Positions 26,376 through 34,812 of a stretch of DNA of 50,136 nucleotides are shown here, in pieces. The DNA lies in NCBI GenBank assembly GCA_945864085.1, contig CAMBAD010000006.1:1-50136 (forward strand), written 5' to 3'. Source of the stretch: an uncultured Streptococcus sp. (lineage in GTDB: Bacteria; Bacillota; Bacilli; Lactobacillales; Streptococcaceae). A model generated the notes under the pieces. It made no database searches. It worked only from the letters and a program-made list of their open reading frames with translations, and was not told the origin of the DNA. Position numbers and translations under genes: made by a program. The stretch's first letter is position 1; every line of letters begins with the position of its first letter.

Positions 26376-26864
26376 AAACAGCCTCTCCACATAGGCCTTC
26401 TGTCTGGGAATGACAAGTTCTGTTTCTAGAAAGTGTTCTAGGTCTTCTTGCTTGACCCAGATGTAGTTGCTGGTTTCGTTGGCTTGGAGTTGGATGGCAG
26501 TTTTGTTCCAGTCGGTTTCTGCCCAGTAGCAGTGGAAGATACACTGGTCATCATGGGCGACAAAGTGTGTATGGTGGCGGAGTTGAGTAGCTGTCAGCTT
26601 AATACCAGTTTCTTCGCGGACTTCGCGTAAAATGGCCTGCTCTGCTATTTCCCCAAACAAGGCTGAGCCTCCTGCTGTCGCTTCATAATAGTCAGGGTAG
26701 GAGGGCTTGGTGCTGTCGCGTTTCATGAAGAGGGTGCTGCCGTCGCGGTGGCGGATGATGCACTCGACGACCAGGTGGTAGAGGCCGTCGGGAATGGCTT
26801 GGCCTCGTGTGAGGGTGTGGTCGGTCAGTTGGCCGTCGGCTGTGTAGGCGTTCCAGATTTCCAT
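26370..26864 (-). CDS. NUDIX hydrolase
   Basis: This 164-residue protein has a complete NUDIX box: a Gly, five residues, Glu, seven residues, then REVREETGI (in GSALFGEIAEQAILREVREE and following). Such enzymes hydrolyse nucleoside diphosphate derivatives. The N-terminal part (MEIWNAYTADGQ) is like that of isopentenyl-diphosphate-isomerase-like NUDIX proteins, so the substrate is open. I set the start at the ATG at 26864 because AAAAGGAG is correctly spaced; longer in-frame forms would run past the promoter. Transcribed divergently from the VOC-protein gene. Confidence 0.85.
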   Translation of the reverse strand: MEIWNAYTADGQLTDHTLTRGQAIPDGLYHLVVECIIRHRDGSTLFMKRDSTKPSYPDYYEATAGGSALFGEIAEQAILREVREETGIKLTATQLRHHTHFVAHDDQCIFHCYWAETDWNKTAIQLQANETSNYIWVKQEDLEHFLETELVIPRQKAYVERLFL

Positions 26865-26888
26865 ATTTTGCTCCTTTTCTATCCTTCT

Positions 26889-26943
26889 ATTATAGCATAG
26901 GCGGTTTTCTTGTACACTTGTACGGACAAGTCTGTGATATAAT
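26889..26943. promoter_or_regulatory. Divergent promoters around a TetR-like operator
   Basis: On the minus strand TGCTATAAT (-10 at 26889-26894) drives the NUDIX gene. On the plus strand TGATATAAT (-10 at 26938-26943) drives the VOC gene. Between them is the inverted repeat ACTTGTACGGACAAGT (26916-26931), of the kind bound by TetR-family repressors. One repressor could shut both promoters. Confidence 0.65.
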
Positions 26944-26970
26944 AGGCTGACGAAAGAAAAGGAGAATTTT

Positions 26971-27846
26971 ATGCAAACCATTATCCCTCATCTCTGGTAT
27001 GATACAGAGGCAAAAGAGGCTGCGGCCTTTTATGTGGACCTCTTTGGAGGCAAGATTGACTGGACCTATACGATTACGGATACGCCTTCTGGTGACTCTG
27101 ACTTGGTCCAATTCCAGCTGGGTGATATGACCTTGGCGGCGATTAGTGCGGGGCCTTATTTCAAGCTCAATGAGTCCATGTCCCTCATGGTGACGGTGGC
27201 TGATAAGGTGGATGTGACTCGCCTCTACGAAGCCCTGTCAGACGGTGGCCGTGTGCTTATGCCTTTGGCAGAATACCCCTTCAGCCCTTACTATGTCTGG
27301 TTGGAAGACCGCTTCGGTCTGTCCTGGCAACTGTCCTACGCACCGAACTTGGACAAGCCTTATCAGTTTGACATTTGCTTGCTCTTCTCGCAGGACCAGG
27401 TTGGCTTAGCCCAGCCCATGTTGGACTACTATAAGGACAAGCTGCCTCAGGCTCGTCTGGGTCATCTCTCTTACTATGGTGAGGGGCAGGCTACGGTGGC
27501 TGCTGCCAAGTTGAATTATGCGGAGCTGTTCATCGGAGACCAAAAAATCATCGCTATGGACCACGGTTACGGTGGCGAGGCCTCTTTCAACGAAGCCTTC
27601 TCGCTCATGGTCTATGTGGATAGTCAGGAAGAAGCAGAGAGCTGGTATGAAAAAGTATCGGCAGTTCCAGAAGCGGAGATTTGCGGTTGGGCCAAGGACC
27701 AGTTTGGGATTTCCTGGCAGATTGTGCCGCGGATTTTGATGGAAGCATACGATACGGCTAGCCCAGAAAAAGTCAAGGCAGTCAATGCGGCGGTGATGAC
27801 CATGAAACGCTTGGACATTGCGACCATTCAAAATTTATTAAAATAG
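26971..27846 (+). CDS. PhnB/VOC-family protein, two-domain
   Basis: This 291-residue protein contains two tandem VOC (glyoxalase-like) domains, about 1-130 and 135-275. Each opens with the PhnB-type pattern (IPHLWYDTEAKEAAAFYVDLFGG in part) and ends with DRFGLSWQL or DQFGISWQI. PhnB-like proteins are often annotated as 3-demethylubiquinone methyltransferases, but that is not credible in a streptococcus; a metal-dependent isomerase, dioxygenase or binding role is open. AAAAGGAG precedes the ATG. It may share a repressor with the divergent NUDIX gene. Confidence 0.8.
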   Translation: MQTIIPHLWYDTEAKEAAAFYVDLFGGKIDWTYTITDTPSGDSDLVQFQLGDMTLAAISAGPYFKLNESMSLMVTVADKVDVTRLYEALSDGGRVLMPLAEYPFSPYYVWLEDRFGLSWQLSYAPNLDKPYQFDICLLFSQDQVGLAQPMLDYYKDKLPQARLGHLSYYGEGQATVAAAKLNYAELFIGDQKIIAMDHGYGGEASFNEAFSLMVYVDSQEEAESWYEKVSAVPEAEICGWAKDQFGISWQIVPRILMEAYDTASPEKVKAVNAAVMTMKRLDIATIQNLLK

Positions 27847-28003
27847 CACCTACAAAGGGAGCGGTAAAGAACTCGACAAATCAGAGTTTGTTAACCTGTC
27901 TATGTTCCTAGCTGTTGAGCTAAAAGGCAGACTGCCCACCTACCGCCACCCCTGATTTCCTTTTCAAAGGATTTTCTGAATTATTAGGAACATCAATCAC
28001 TGC

Positions 28004-28026
28004 GCTGGGCTTGGGCCCAGCTTTTT
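28004..28026 (+). terminator. Rho-independent terminator
   Basis: GCTGGGC (28004-28010) pairs with GCCCAGC (28015-28021), loop TTGG, then TTTTT. It ends the VOC-gene transcript just before the niaR promoter. Confidence 0.85.
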
Positions 28027-28057
28027 CTAATCTGATGGCGCCTGATTGCCCAGATTT

Positions 28058-28066
28058 TGGTATAAT
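28058..28066 (+). promoter_or_regulatory. Extended -10 promoter of niaR
   Basis: TGGTATAAT, 27 bases before the niaR ATG. Confidence 0.6.
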
Positions 28067-28093
28067 GGAAAAAAGTGTACGAAAGGAGAAGGC

Positions 28094-28621
28094 ATGAAAG
28101 CTACGGAGAGACGAAAGAGCATTTTATCCATTTTGCAGGAAACAAGTCAGCCTACCTCAGCCAGTCAATTAGGTAAGGAATTGGGAGTAAGCCGCCAAAT
28201 TATTGTGGGAGATATTGCTCTGCTAAGAGCGGAAGAGCATGCGATTCTGGCTACACCTAGAGGCTATGTCATGCAGGCTCCGCTTGCAATCCCCGATGGA
28301 GCCTATGTGAGAAAGATTGTTTGTCAGCATGGTCCAGAAGCAGTGGAAGAAGAACTGACGATTTTGTTGGCGGGAGGAGCAAGGGTTTTGGATGTTGAAA
28401 TCGAGCATCCCATTTATGGAGTGTTGACAGGGGCGCTGAATATTTCGAGTGTAGAGGATAGGGATCGGTTTTTAGATGATTTGCGTCAGTATAGGGGGAC
28501 CTTATTGAGTAATCTGACAGGAGGTGTTCATACTCATACGGTTTCCTTTCCTTCCGTGCAGGCCTATCAGGATATAGTCCATTCTTTGAAGAAAGCGGGT
28601 ATTCTCTTAGAAGATCAGTAA
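28094..28621 (+). CDS. niaR: Niacin-responsive repressor NiaR
   Basis: NiaR represses niacin uptake and NAD synthesis genes when niacin is plentiful. The 175-residue protein has an N-terminal HTH_11 domain (about 4-58, with SASQLGKELGVSRQIIVGDI) and a C-terminal 3H domain whose three histidines are seen in IEHPIYG and VHTHTVSF. The start at 28094 is chosen for its AAAGGAG; a longer in-frame form would begin in the promoter. The next gene is the niacin transporter, and the perfect palindrome between them is the likely operator. Confidence 0.92.
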   Translation: MKATERRKSILSILQETSQPTSASQLGKELGVSRQIIVGDIALLRAEEHAILATPRGYVMQAPLAIPDGAYVRKIVCQHGPEAVEEELTILLAGGARVLDVEIEHPIYGVLTGALNISSVEDRDRFLDDLRQYRGTLLSNLTGGVHTHTVSFPSVQAYQDIVHSLKKAGILLEDQ

Positions 28622-28665
28622 AACCATACAGGTGTCTTGACACCTGTATGGTTTTGGTTTATACT
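28621..28665 (+). promoter_or_regulatory. niaX promoter inside a perfect palindrome (NiaR operator)
   Basis: A perfect palindrome with 16-bp arms (28621-28636 and 28639-28654) begins on the last base of the niaR stop. Its centre GTGTCTTGACAC holds the -35 TTGACA (28637-28642); 17 bp on is TATACT (28660-28665). Repressor binding would cover the -35. It may double as a weak niaR terminator. Confidence 0.78.
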
Positions 28666-28692
28666 CAATTCTATAGAAATGGAGGTTCCGAT

Positions 28693-29241
28693 ATGGCCTA
28701 TGTAAAATCAAAATCCCCAACATCAATCAAAAGATTATCTCTCAGTGCAATTTTAGCAGCGTTTGCTATTCTGATTCCCTTGATGATGCCAGTTAAAGTA
28801 GTGATTGGCCCAGCCTCTTATACCTTGGCTAGTCATGTTCCGCTTTTTATAGCCATGTTTATCTCTCCGCTGGTAGGGATTTTGGTTGCTCTCGGTTCTA
28901 GTTTAGGCTTTTTCTTAGCTGGATTTCCGCCTGTTATTGTATTTCGTGCATTGACCCATCTCGGTTTTATCAGTATCGGGGCTTTGGTGCTCAAGCGATT
29001 TCCGCGTTTGCTGGAATCAAATGGGCTCTGGTGGTTTGCGATTGGGATAAATTTACTTCATGGGTTGGGGGAATATCTGGTTGTCATGCTGCTAACGACT
29101 ACAGGGGAAGTAGCTTCTTCTTACTGGCTGACCATGTTGGCCTTGGTTGGCCTGGGAACAGTGCTTCATGGTTTGGTTGATTTTGCCTTGGCCTATTATT
29201 TGCGGAAGGTATTAGCAAGTCGAAAAATAAACATTATTTAA
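28693..29241 (+). CDS. niaX: Niacin transporter NiaX
   Basis: This 182-residue membrane protein has five or six transmembrane segments and resembles the substrate-binding (S) components of ECF-type vitamin transporters. NiaX takes up nicotinic acid or nicotinamide. The conserved N-terminal LSLSAILAAFAILIPLMMPV with following KVVIGPASYT fits the family. I start it at 28693 (GGAGG upstream) rather than at the in-frame ATG at 28648, which would lie before the promoter's start point. It would need the shared ECF energising module, not seen in this window. Confidence 0.9.
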   Translation: MAYVKSKSPTSIKRLSLSAILAAFAILIPLMMPVKVVIGPASYTLASHVPLFIAMFISPLVGILVALGSSLGFFLAGFPPVIVFRALTHLGFISIGALVLKRFPRLLESNGLWWFAIGINLLHGLGEYLVVMLLTTTGEVASSYWLTMLALVGLGTVLHGLVDFALAYYLRKVLASRKINII

Positions 29242-29310
29242 TTTGGGCAGGCTATGCCTATCTGGCAAACAGGGCCAAGAATCACGATTGTAAAGCGGGC
29301 TGTTGGTCTT

Positions 29311-29467
29311 AGAACCTGTATTCACAGTTCAGCGCTTTCATCTAAGGATCGTTTTTCAGCTACTCATCGTTTGTTTTTTCAAAATACAGTCAGTATTCCC
29401 TCAAAAAACTATCTTGATTAGCGAAAACTATCTCTTACACCAAGCGCTTTACTGGTGAATACAGGTT
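29311..29467 (-). mobile_element. MITE-like inverted-repeat element, copy 3
   Basis: About 157 bp, opposite in orientation to copy 1 and close in sequence to copy 2. Ends are AGAACCTGTATTCAC and its inverse (GTGAATACAGGTT). It fills much of the 380-bp gap between niaX and argG. Confidence 0.78.
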
Positions 29468-29536
29468 AGTTTTTTGCCCGCTTGTTCTGTCTGAAAATCA
29501 GGGTTGGGAGTGTATATTTTCAATAAATTTCCAAAA

Positions 29537-29579
29537 TATGAATAAATATGTTGCAAAAAGAATAATTATGCAGTATAAT
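29537..29579 (+). promoter_or_regulatory. argGH promoter with ArgR boxes
   Basis: TTGCAA (29551-29556), a 17-bp spacer and TATAAT (29574-29579). Two ARG-box-like sequences, TATGAATAAATATGTTGC (29537-29554) and AAAGAATAATTATGCAG (29557-29573), overlap the -35 and fill the spacer. ArgR-type repression by arginine is therefore expected. Confidence 0.7.
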
Positions 29580-29621
29580 GGTCACTAAGTTTGAATGATT
29601 TTTAGAGAAAAGAGAAAACCT

Positions 29622-30821
29622 ATGTCAAAAGAAAAAGTTATCCTTGCCTATTCAGGAGGTCTTGATACCTCGGTTGCTATTACTTGGCTGAAGAAAGATT
29701 ATGATGTGATTGCAGTCTGTCTGGACGTTGGTGAAGGGAAGGACTTGGAGTTTATCCATGATAAGGCCTTGATGGTTGGGGCTATTGAGTCACACGTCAT
29801 TGATGTAAAAGAAGAATTTGCGCATGATTTCGTATTGCCAGCCCTTCAGGCTCATGCTTATTATGAGCAAAAATACCCGCTGGTATCGGCTCTTAGTCGT
29901 CCCCTTATTTCCAAAAAATTGGTCGAAATGGCCCATAAAACTGGTGCGACCACCATTGCTCATGGTTGTACAGGAAAGGGCAATGATCAGGTGCGGTTTG
30001 AAGTAGCGATTGCTGCCTTGGATCCGAATCTGAAAGTGGTGGCACCTGTCCGTGAGTGGAAATGGTCGCGTGAGGAAGAGATTGAGTATGCGAAGGCCAA
30101 TGGGGTACCTGTACCTGCTGACTTAGATAGTCCTTACTCTGTGGACCAGAACCTTTGGGGCCGTGCCAATGAGTGCGGTGTTTTGGAAAACCCTTGGAAT
30201 GAAGCTCCAGAAGAAGCGTTTGGCATTACAACAGCTCCAGAAAAAGCCCCAGATACGCCTGAATACATCGAAATTGAGTTTAAGGTTGGGGTGCCAGTTG
30301 CTGTTAATGGTGAGGAGCTGAGTTTGGCCAAGTTGATTCAAAAACTCAATGTCATCGCTGGGAAACATGGAATCGGTCGGATTGACCATGTCGAGAACCG
30401 TCTGGTCGGTATCAAATCTCGTGAAATCTATGAGTGCCCAGGAGCAATCACGCTTCTGACAGCCCACAAGGAAATCGAAGACCTGACCTTGGTTCGGGAA
30501 TTGTCACACTTTAAGCCCATCATTGAAAATGAGCTTTCTAATCTGATTTACAACGGGCTTTGGTTTAGCCCAGCAACAGAGGCCTTGATTGCCTACATCA
30601 AAAATACGCAGACAGTGGTGAATGGAACAGCTAGGGTAAAACTCTATAAGGGCCACCTTCAAGTGGTTGCTAGAAAGTCTCCAAACTCACTATACGATGA
30701 GAACTTGGCTACTTACACATCGGCAGACAGCTTCGATCAGGACGCCGCTATTGGCTTTATCAAACTGTGGGGCTTGCCAACGCAGGTCAATGCTCAGGTT
30801 CAGGCATCTAGCAAGGGCTAA
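29622..30821 (+). CDS. argG: Argininosuccinate synthase
   Basis: ArgG joins citrulline and aspartate with ATP to give argininosuccinate. The 399-residue protein opens with the ATP-binding motif AYSGGLDTS (about 8-16) and contains [13 protein letters not shown] and the [12 protein letters not shown] block typical of the enzyme. The ATG at 29622 is preferred over an ATG nine codons upstream because that form would add non-family residues. The ribosome binding site is weak. It precedes argH, as usual, and the ARG boxes support arginine control. Confidence 0.96.
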   Translation: MSKEKVILAYSGGLDTSVAITWLKKDYDVIAVCLDVGEGKDLEFIHDKALMVGAIESHVIDVKEEFAHDFVLPALQAHAYYEQKYPLVSALSRPLISKKLVEMAHKTGATTIAHGCTGKGNDQVRFEVAIAALDPNLKVVAPVREWKWSREEEIEYAKANGVPVPADLDSPYSVDQNLWGRANECGVLENPWNEAPEEAFGITTAPEKAPDTPEYIEIEFKVGVPVAVNGEELSLAKLIQKLNVIAGKHGIGRIDHVENRLVGIKSREIYECPGAITLLTAHKEIEDLTLVRELSHFKPIIENELSNLIYNGLWFSPATEALIAYIKNTQTVVNGTARVKLYKGHLQVVARKSPNSLYDENLATYTSADSFDQDAAIGFIKLWGLPTQVNAQVQASSKG

Positions 30822-30977
30822 TGCTGGGCGGAATGGCTACGCGCCACTGGGGAGCTGATTGGGACCTAGAATGTTCATCACACCGAGAGATGGGAGAAAT
30901 CCAGTCAGTAAAGACCTACTCTAATCGGTTGACAGCATCTCGGCTTCATCTTTCTTATTCTACGGAAAGGACACATT

Positions 30978-32372
30978 ATGACCAATAAAAAATTATGGGG
31001 TGGTCGCTTCGAGTCTAGCCTAGAAAAATGGGTAGAAGAATTTGGTGCCTCCATTCGCTTTGATCAAAAATTAGCCAAATATGATATTTTGGGCTCTCTT
31101 GCTCATGTGACCATGTTGGGGCAAACAGGAATTATTGAGTTGGCGGAGGCTGAGGCGATTAAGGCTGGTTTAGAAGAACTTCTGGTGGAGTACGAGGCTG
31201 GACAGCTGGTCTTTGATGTTACCAACGAAGATATTCACATGAATATAGAGGCCCTTTTGACCCAAAAAATTGGTTCGGTGGCTGGCAAGTTGCACACTGC
31301 CCGTTCGCGAAATGACCAAGTGGCGACAGATATGCACCTCTACCTCAAAGATGTGCTGGTTGATGTGATAGACAAGTTGGGCAATTTACGCCAGATTTTG
31401 GTTGATTTAGCCGAACAACACTGCCAGACCATCATGCCAGGCTATACCCATTTGCAGCATGCTCAGCCGATTTCCTTTGGTCACCACCTGATGGCCTACT
31501 ACAATATGTTTAGCCGCGATAGCGAGCGTTTCGTCTTTAACCTCAAGCATACGGATTTATCCCCTTTGGGTGCGGCTGCTTTGGCAGGAACAACCTTTCC
31601 TATCGACCGTCAGCTGACATCGGATTTGATGGGCTTTGCCCAGCCCTATAGCAATTCCCTAGACGCAGTTTCAGACAGGGATTTTATCTTAGAATTTCTG
31701 TCTAATGCCAGTTTGCTCATGATGCACATGTCTCGCCTCTGTGAGGAAATCATTAACTGGTGCTCAAACGAGTACCAATTCGTTACACTTTCTGATACCT
31801 TCTCAACAGGCTCTTCCATCATGCCCCAGAAGAAAAATCCTGATATGGCCGAGTTAATCAGGGGGAAATCAGGGCGAGTCTTTGGCAATCTTGTGGGACT
31901 GCTAACCGTTATGAAATCCCTGCCCCTGGCCTATAACAAGGACTTGCAGGAGGACAAGGAAGGGATGTTTGATACCGCTGAGACAGTTACAGTGGCTATT
32001 GACATTCTGGCGGGGATGTTGGAAACGATGACGGTTCACAAGGAAGTGATGGCCCAGTCAACAGAGAAGGATTTTTCAAATGCGACAGAATTGGCAGACT
32101 ATCTTGCCAGCAAGGGAATGCCCTTCCGTCAAGCACACGAAATCGTTGGGAAGTTGGTCTTGGACTGCAGCAAGAAGGGCTGTTATCTACAAGATGTTGC
32201 TTTGGCAGACTACCGCTCCTTATCTGAACTGATTGAGGAAGATGTTTACCAAGCGCTTCAATCTCGGACGGCTGTTGCCCGTCGGAACTCCCTCGGAGGA
32301 ACAGGATTTGATTCTGTCAAATGGCAGGTTGAACAAGCTAAAATAAGTCTATCTTCCGCAAAAAGCCTGTAA
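30978..32372 (+). CDS. argH: Argininosuccinate lyase
   Basis: ArgH splits argininosuccinate into arginine and fumarate, the last step of arginine synthesis. The 464-residue member of the fumarase/aspartase superfamily carries the signature [12 protein letters not shown] in its middle, [12 protein letters not shown] (substrate binding) and the catalytic [13 protein letters not shown] stretch ([12 protein letters not shown]). AAAGGA precedes the ATG. A 156-base gap separates it from argG; I see no promoter there, so the two are probably co-transcribed. Confidence 0.97.
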   Translation: MTNKKLWGGRFESSLEKWVEEFGASIRFDQKLAKYDILGSLAHVTMLGQTGIIELAEAEAIKAGLEELLVEYEAGQLVFDVTNEDIHMNIEALLTQKIGSVAGKLHTARSRNDQVATDMHLYLKDVLVDVIDKLGNLRQILVDLAEQHCQTIMPGYTHLQHAQPISFGHHLMAYYNMFSRDSERFVFNLKHTDLSPLGAAALAGTTFPIDRQLTSDLMGFAQPYSNSLDAVSDRDFILEFLSNASLLMMHMSRLCEEIINWCSNEYQFVTLSDTFSTGSSIMPQKKNPDMAELIRGKSGRVFGNLVGLLTVMKSLPLAYNKDLQEDKEGMFDTAETVTVAIDILAGMLETMTVHKEVMAQSTEKDFSNATELADYLASKGMPFRQAHEIVGKLVLDCSKKGCYLQDVALADYRSLSELIEEDVYQALQSRTAVARRNSLGGTGFDSVKWQVEQAKISLSSAKSL

Positions 32373-32395
32373 ACGTGATGTTTATTGGCTTTTTT
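32362..32395 (+). terminator. Rho-independent terminator of argGH
   Basis: AAAGCC and GTAAAC pair with GTTTAT and GGCTTT across one T-T mismatch, followed by T residues. The stem overlaps the argH stop codon. Confidence 0.75.
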
Positions 32396-32403
32396 GAATT
32401 TTA

Positions 32404-32412
32404 TGGTATAAT
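32404..32412 (+). promoter_or_regulatory. Extended -10 promoter of rnpA-yidC-jag
   Basis: TGGTATAAT directly after the argH terminator, 30 bases before the rnpA start. Confidence 0.65.
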
Positions 32413-32442
32413 AGTAGTAATTTTGAAAGATGGAGTGAGAGT

Positions 32443-32802
32443 TTGAAGAAAAGCTATCGAGTCAAGCGTGAACGAGATTTCAATGACATTTTCACCAAAG
32501 GAAGCAACTTTGCCAATCGGAAGTTTGTTGTCTACAAATTGGAAAAGGGACAGGCTCATTTTCGAGTAGGGATTTCTGTCAGCAAAAAATTGGGAAACGC
32601 TGTCATGCGGAATCGAATTAAGCGTAGGATTCGCCACGTGCTTATCGAACTAAGAGATTGGCTCGTCACAGATGACTTTGTCGTCATTGCTCGCAAGGGT
32701 GTCGAAGAGCTGTCTTATCAGGAATTGAAGCAAAATCTTCTCCATGTTTTGAAACTTGCTAAAATCTACCAGGAAGGTGTTGTGATTGAAAAAGAAAGTT
32801 AA
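32443..32802 (+). CDS. rnpA: Ribonuclease P protein component
   Basis: RnpA is the basic protein subunit of RNase P that matures tRNA 5' ends. The 119-residue protein has the central RNR motif region ([18 protein letters not shown]) and the N-terminal [14 protein letters not shown] pattern. The start is TTG at 32443 behind GGAGTGAG. It overlaps yidC by 17 bases. The usual neighbour rpmH is not here but 5 kb downstream. Confidence 0.95.
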   Translation: MKKSYRVKRERDFNDIFTKGSNFANRKFVVYKLEKGQAHFRVGISVSKKLGNAVMRNRIKRRIRHVLIELRDWLVTDDFVVIARKGVEELSYQELKQNLLHVLKLAKIYQEGVVIEKES

Positions 32803-33598
32803 ATGGGCTATTCTACTGACCATGTCTCTGCTTGTATTAACTGCTTGTGGAACAGGAGAAGTAACCAGCCAGTCTACCGGTGCCTGGGACAAACTGATTT
32901 ATTGGTTTGCCAGCGTCATTCAATTTCTGTCCATCAATGGTCAAATTGGTATCGGGATTATCCTGTTCACCATCTTGATTCGGACTATTTTATTACCCCT
33001 TTTCCAAATTCAGACCAATTCTTCGCGTAAAATGCAGGAATTGCAGCCTCAGCTAAGAGCCTTGCAGGAGCAATATGCTGGTACAGATGCTGACAGTCGT
33101 CGGGAACTGTACGAGGCAACCCAGGCCCTGTATAAAAAACACGGCGTCAGCATGAGTTCTTCCTTTATTCCCCTCTTCATTCAGATGCCGATTCTGATTG
33201 CGCTCTTCCAAGCCCTAACACGGGTTGACGCACTGAAGGTTGGGCATTTCCTCTGGCTAAACTTGGGAGAACCAGATCCCTACTTCATTCTTCCTATTCT
33301 GGCCGCAGCGTTCACCTTCCTCAGCACTTGGTTGACCAACAAGGCAGCCATTGAGAAGAGCGGTGTCATGACGGTTATGACCTATGCTATGCCAGTCCTC
33401 ATCTTTTTATTTGCGATGACAGCTGCGAGCGGGGTTGCCCTTTATTGGACAGTGTCCAATGCCTATCAGGTTGTACAAACCTTGGTGTTCAACAATCCTT
33501 TTAAAATCATAGCAGAGCGTCAAGCTAAAATAGAGGCGGAAAAAGAGCGTCAGGCTAAAATAAGACGAGCACAAAAGAAGGCTCATAAGAAAAAATAG
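32786..33598 (+). CDS. yidC: Membrane protein insertase YidC
   Basis: YidC inserts and folds membrane proteins, alone or with Sec. The 270-residue protein begins with a lipoprotein signal (LTAC lipobox, Cys at about 21), has about five transmembrane segments, and ends in a Lys/Arg-rich tail that binds ribosomes. The start is TTG at 32786, within the end of rnpA, after AGGAAGGTG. Streptococci have two YidC paralogues; the rnpA-linked one is usually called YidC1. Confidence 0.94.
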   Translation: MKKKVKWAILLTMSLLVLTACGTGEVTSQSTGAWDKLIYWFASVIQFLSINGQIGIGIILFTILIRTILLPLFQIQTNSSRKMQELQPQLRALQEQYAGTDADSRRELYEATQALYKKHGVSMSSSFIPLFIQMPILIALFQALTRVDALKVGHFLWLNLGEPDPYFILPILAAAFTFLSTWLTNKAAIEKSGVMTVMTYAMPVLIFLFAMTAASGVALYWTVSNAYQVVQTLVFNNPFKIIAERQAKIEAEKERQAKIRRAQKKAHKKK

Positions 33599-33616
33599 GA
33601 TTCTAGGAGAGAGAAG

Positions 33617-34588
33617 ATGAAATTTACAGGTGCAAATGTTGAAGAGGCTATTCAGAATGGTCTTGCAGAATTAAAGATTCCCCGTAAAAAAGCCCATATT
33701 ACCGTTGTGGCGCGTGAGAAAAAAGGTTTTCTAGGATTTGGTAAAAAACCAGCGGTTGTAGATATTGATGTGATCAATGAAACAACTGTTGTAAAGGCCA
33801 ACCAGAAGGCAGTCCGTGGTGTTCCAAGCGAAATCAATGAACTAAATGAACCTGTTAAGAGCGTGTCAGAAGCAACTCTTGACCTTGGAAAAGTGGTAGC
33901 TGCTGTTAAGGAATTTGAAAAATTAGGTCAGACCTTGGACGATGCGATCAAGGCGCAGATTTTGAAAAACGAAAAAGAAGCAACCACCATTTTGGAAGAA
34001 ACGGGTCGTATCGAGATTATTCAAGATGAGTTTTTGGCAGCTTCAGGCGCAGCCAAAGACGGTGTTGCGGCAAGGGCGAATGCGGATTTTTCAGATGTCG
34101 ATATAAAAGTTGAATCTCAATATGATATTGAGCAGGTGGTATCTGAAGTAGCAGTATATGTGCAAGAAATCTTGGACGATATGGATGTGGAGGCGCGTAT
34201 TGAAACCTCTCACAACCGTCGCACGATTAACATTCAGGTTGATACCAATGAGCCCGGCCGCGTTATTGGTTACCATGGAAAGGTTTTGAAAGCCTTGCAG
34301 CTTTTAGCCCAAAACTTCCTTTACAACCGCTATGAGCGTAATTTCTACATCACCATCAATGTCAATGATTATGTCGAGCACCGCGCTGAGGTTCTTCAGG
34401 GCTATGCTCAGAAACTGGCAGACCGTGTTCTGGCAGAGCAGGAAGCCTATCACACAGATCCGATGTCGAGCAGTGAACGCAAAATCATTCACCGAATCAT
34501 TTCAAAAATGCCAGGTTTGACGAGTTATTCTGAAGGTAGCGAGCCAAACCGTTATGTGGTGGTGGATATTGAAGGCAACCACGACTAG
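33617..34588 (+). CDS. jag: RNA-binding protein Jag/KhpB
   Basis: Jag (KhpB, EloR) is an RNA-binding regulator of cell elongation in streptococci. The 323-residue protein has the Jag_N domain (about 1-52, with GFLGFGKKPA), a linker of about 110 residues, a KH domain (GRVIGYHGKVLKALQ) and a C-terminal R3H domain (about 255-320). AGGAGAG lies upstream of the ATG. It is the last gene of the rnpA-yidC-jag operon. Confidence 0.93.
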   Translation: MKFTGANVEEAIQNGLAELKIPRKKAHITVVAREKKGFLGFGKKPAVVDIDVINETTVVKANQKAVRGVPSEINELNEPVKSVSEATLDLGKVVAAVKEFEKLGQTLDDAIKAQILKNEKEATTILEETGRIEIIQDEFLAASGAAKDGVAARANADFSDVDIKVESQYDIEQVVSEVAVYVQEILDDMDVEARIETSHNRRTINIQVDTNEPGRVIGYHGKVLKALQLLAQNFLYNRYERNFYITINVNDYVEHRAEVLQGYAQKLADRVLAEQEAYHTDPMSSSERKIIHRIISKMPGLTSYSEGSEPNRYVVVDIEGNHD

Positions 34589-34638
34589 GGTTGGCGGTGT
34601 TGTGTTCTAACTGTCACGATTTCTTAGATTTACAGTCC

Positions 34639-34672
34639 GAGAGCTGGGCCCCAGGCCAGGCTCTCTTTTTTG
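34639..34672 (+). terminator. Rho-independent terminator of jag
   Basis: GAGAGC (34639-34644) pairs with GCTCTC (34660-34665), with further TGG/CCA pairs inside, then a T tract. Confidence 0.8.
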
Positions 34673-34723
34673 TTTTCTTGTCAAATGGTCATTTCCTATT
34701 TTTGTCTTCAGTGGCTGGTTTTG

Positions 34724-34792
34724 ACAACTTGAGGGCTGATTTTGACCACTTACCGTGATTTCGCCCCAGACTGTTTTCCGCTTTGTTAGAAT
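34724..34792 (+). promoter_or_regulatory. LytTR tandem sites and extended -10 (ABC-LytTR 2 operon)
   Basis: ACAACTTG at 34724-34731 and ACCACTTA at 34745-34752 are 21 bp apart, each preceded by TTTTG. TGTTAGAAT places the -10 hexamer at 34787-34792, 34 bp after the second repeat. This is the same layout as at 17712 and 20495. Confidence 0.7.
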
Positions 34793-34812
34793 GATAGCAA
34801 GAGGTGAATAAT

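Noticed and set aside
26971..27846. 3-demethylubiquinone methyltransferase
   Set aside because: PhnB-like VOC proteins often carry this label, but streptococci make no ubiquinone and no methyltransferase motif is seen.
29622..29648. Longer argG starting at 29595
   Set aside because: The extra nine residues are not part of the family, whose conserved ATP site starts about eight residues after the chosen ATG.
30822..30977. Riboswitch or T-box in the argG-argH gap
   Set aside because: A GGGACC phrase is present, but there is no T-box specifier stem, no antiterminator and no terminator before argH.
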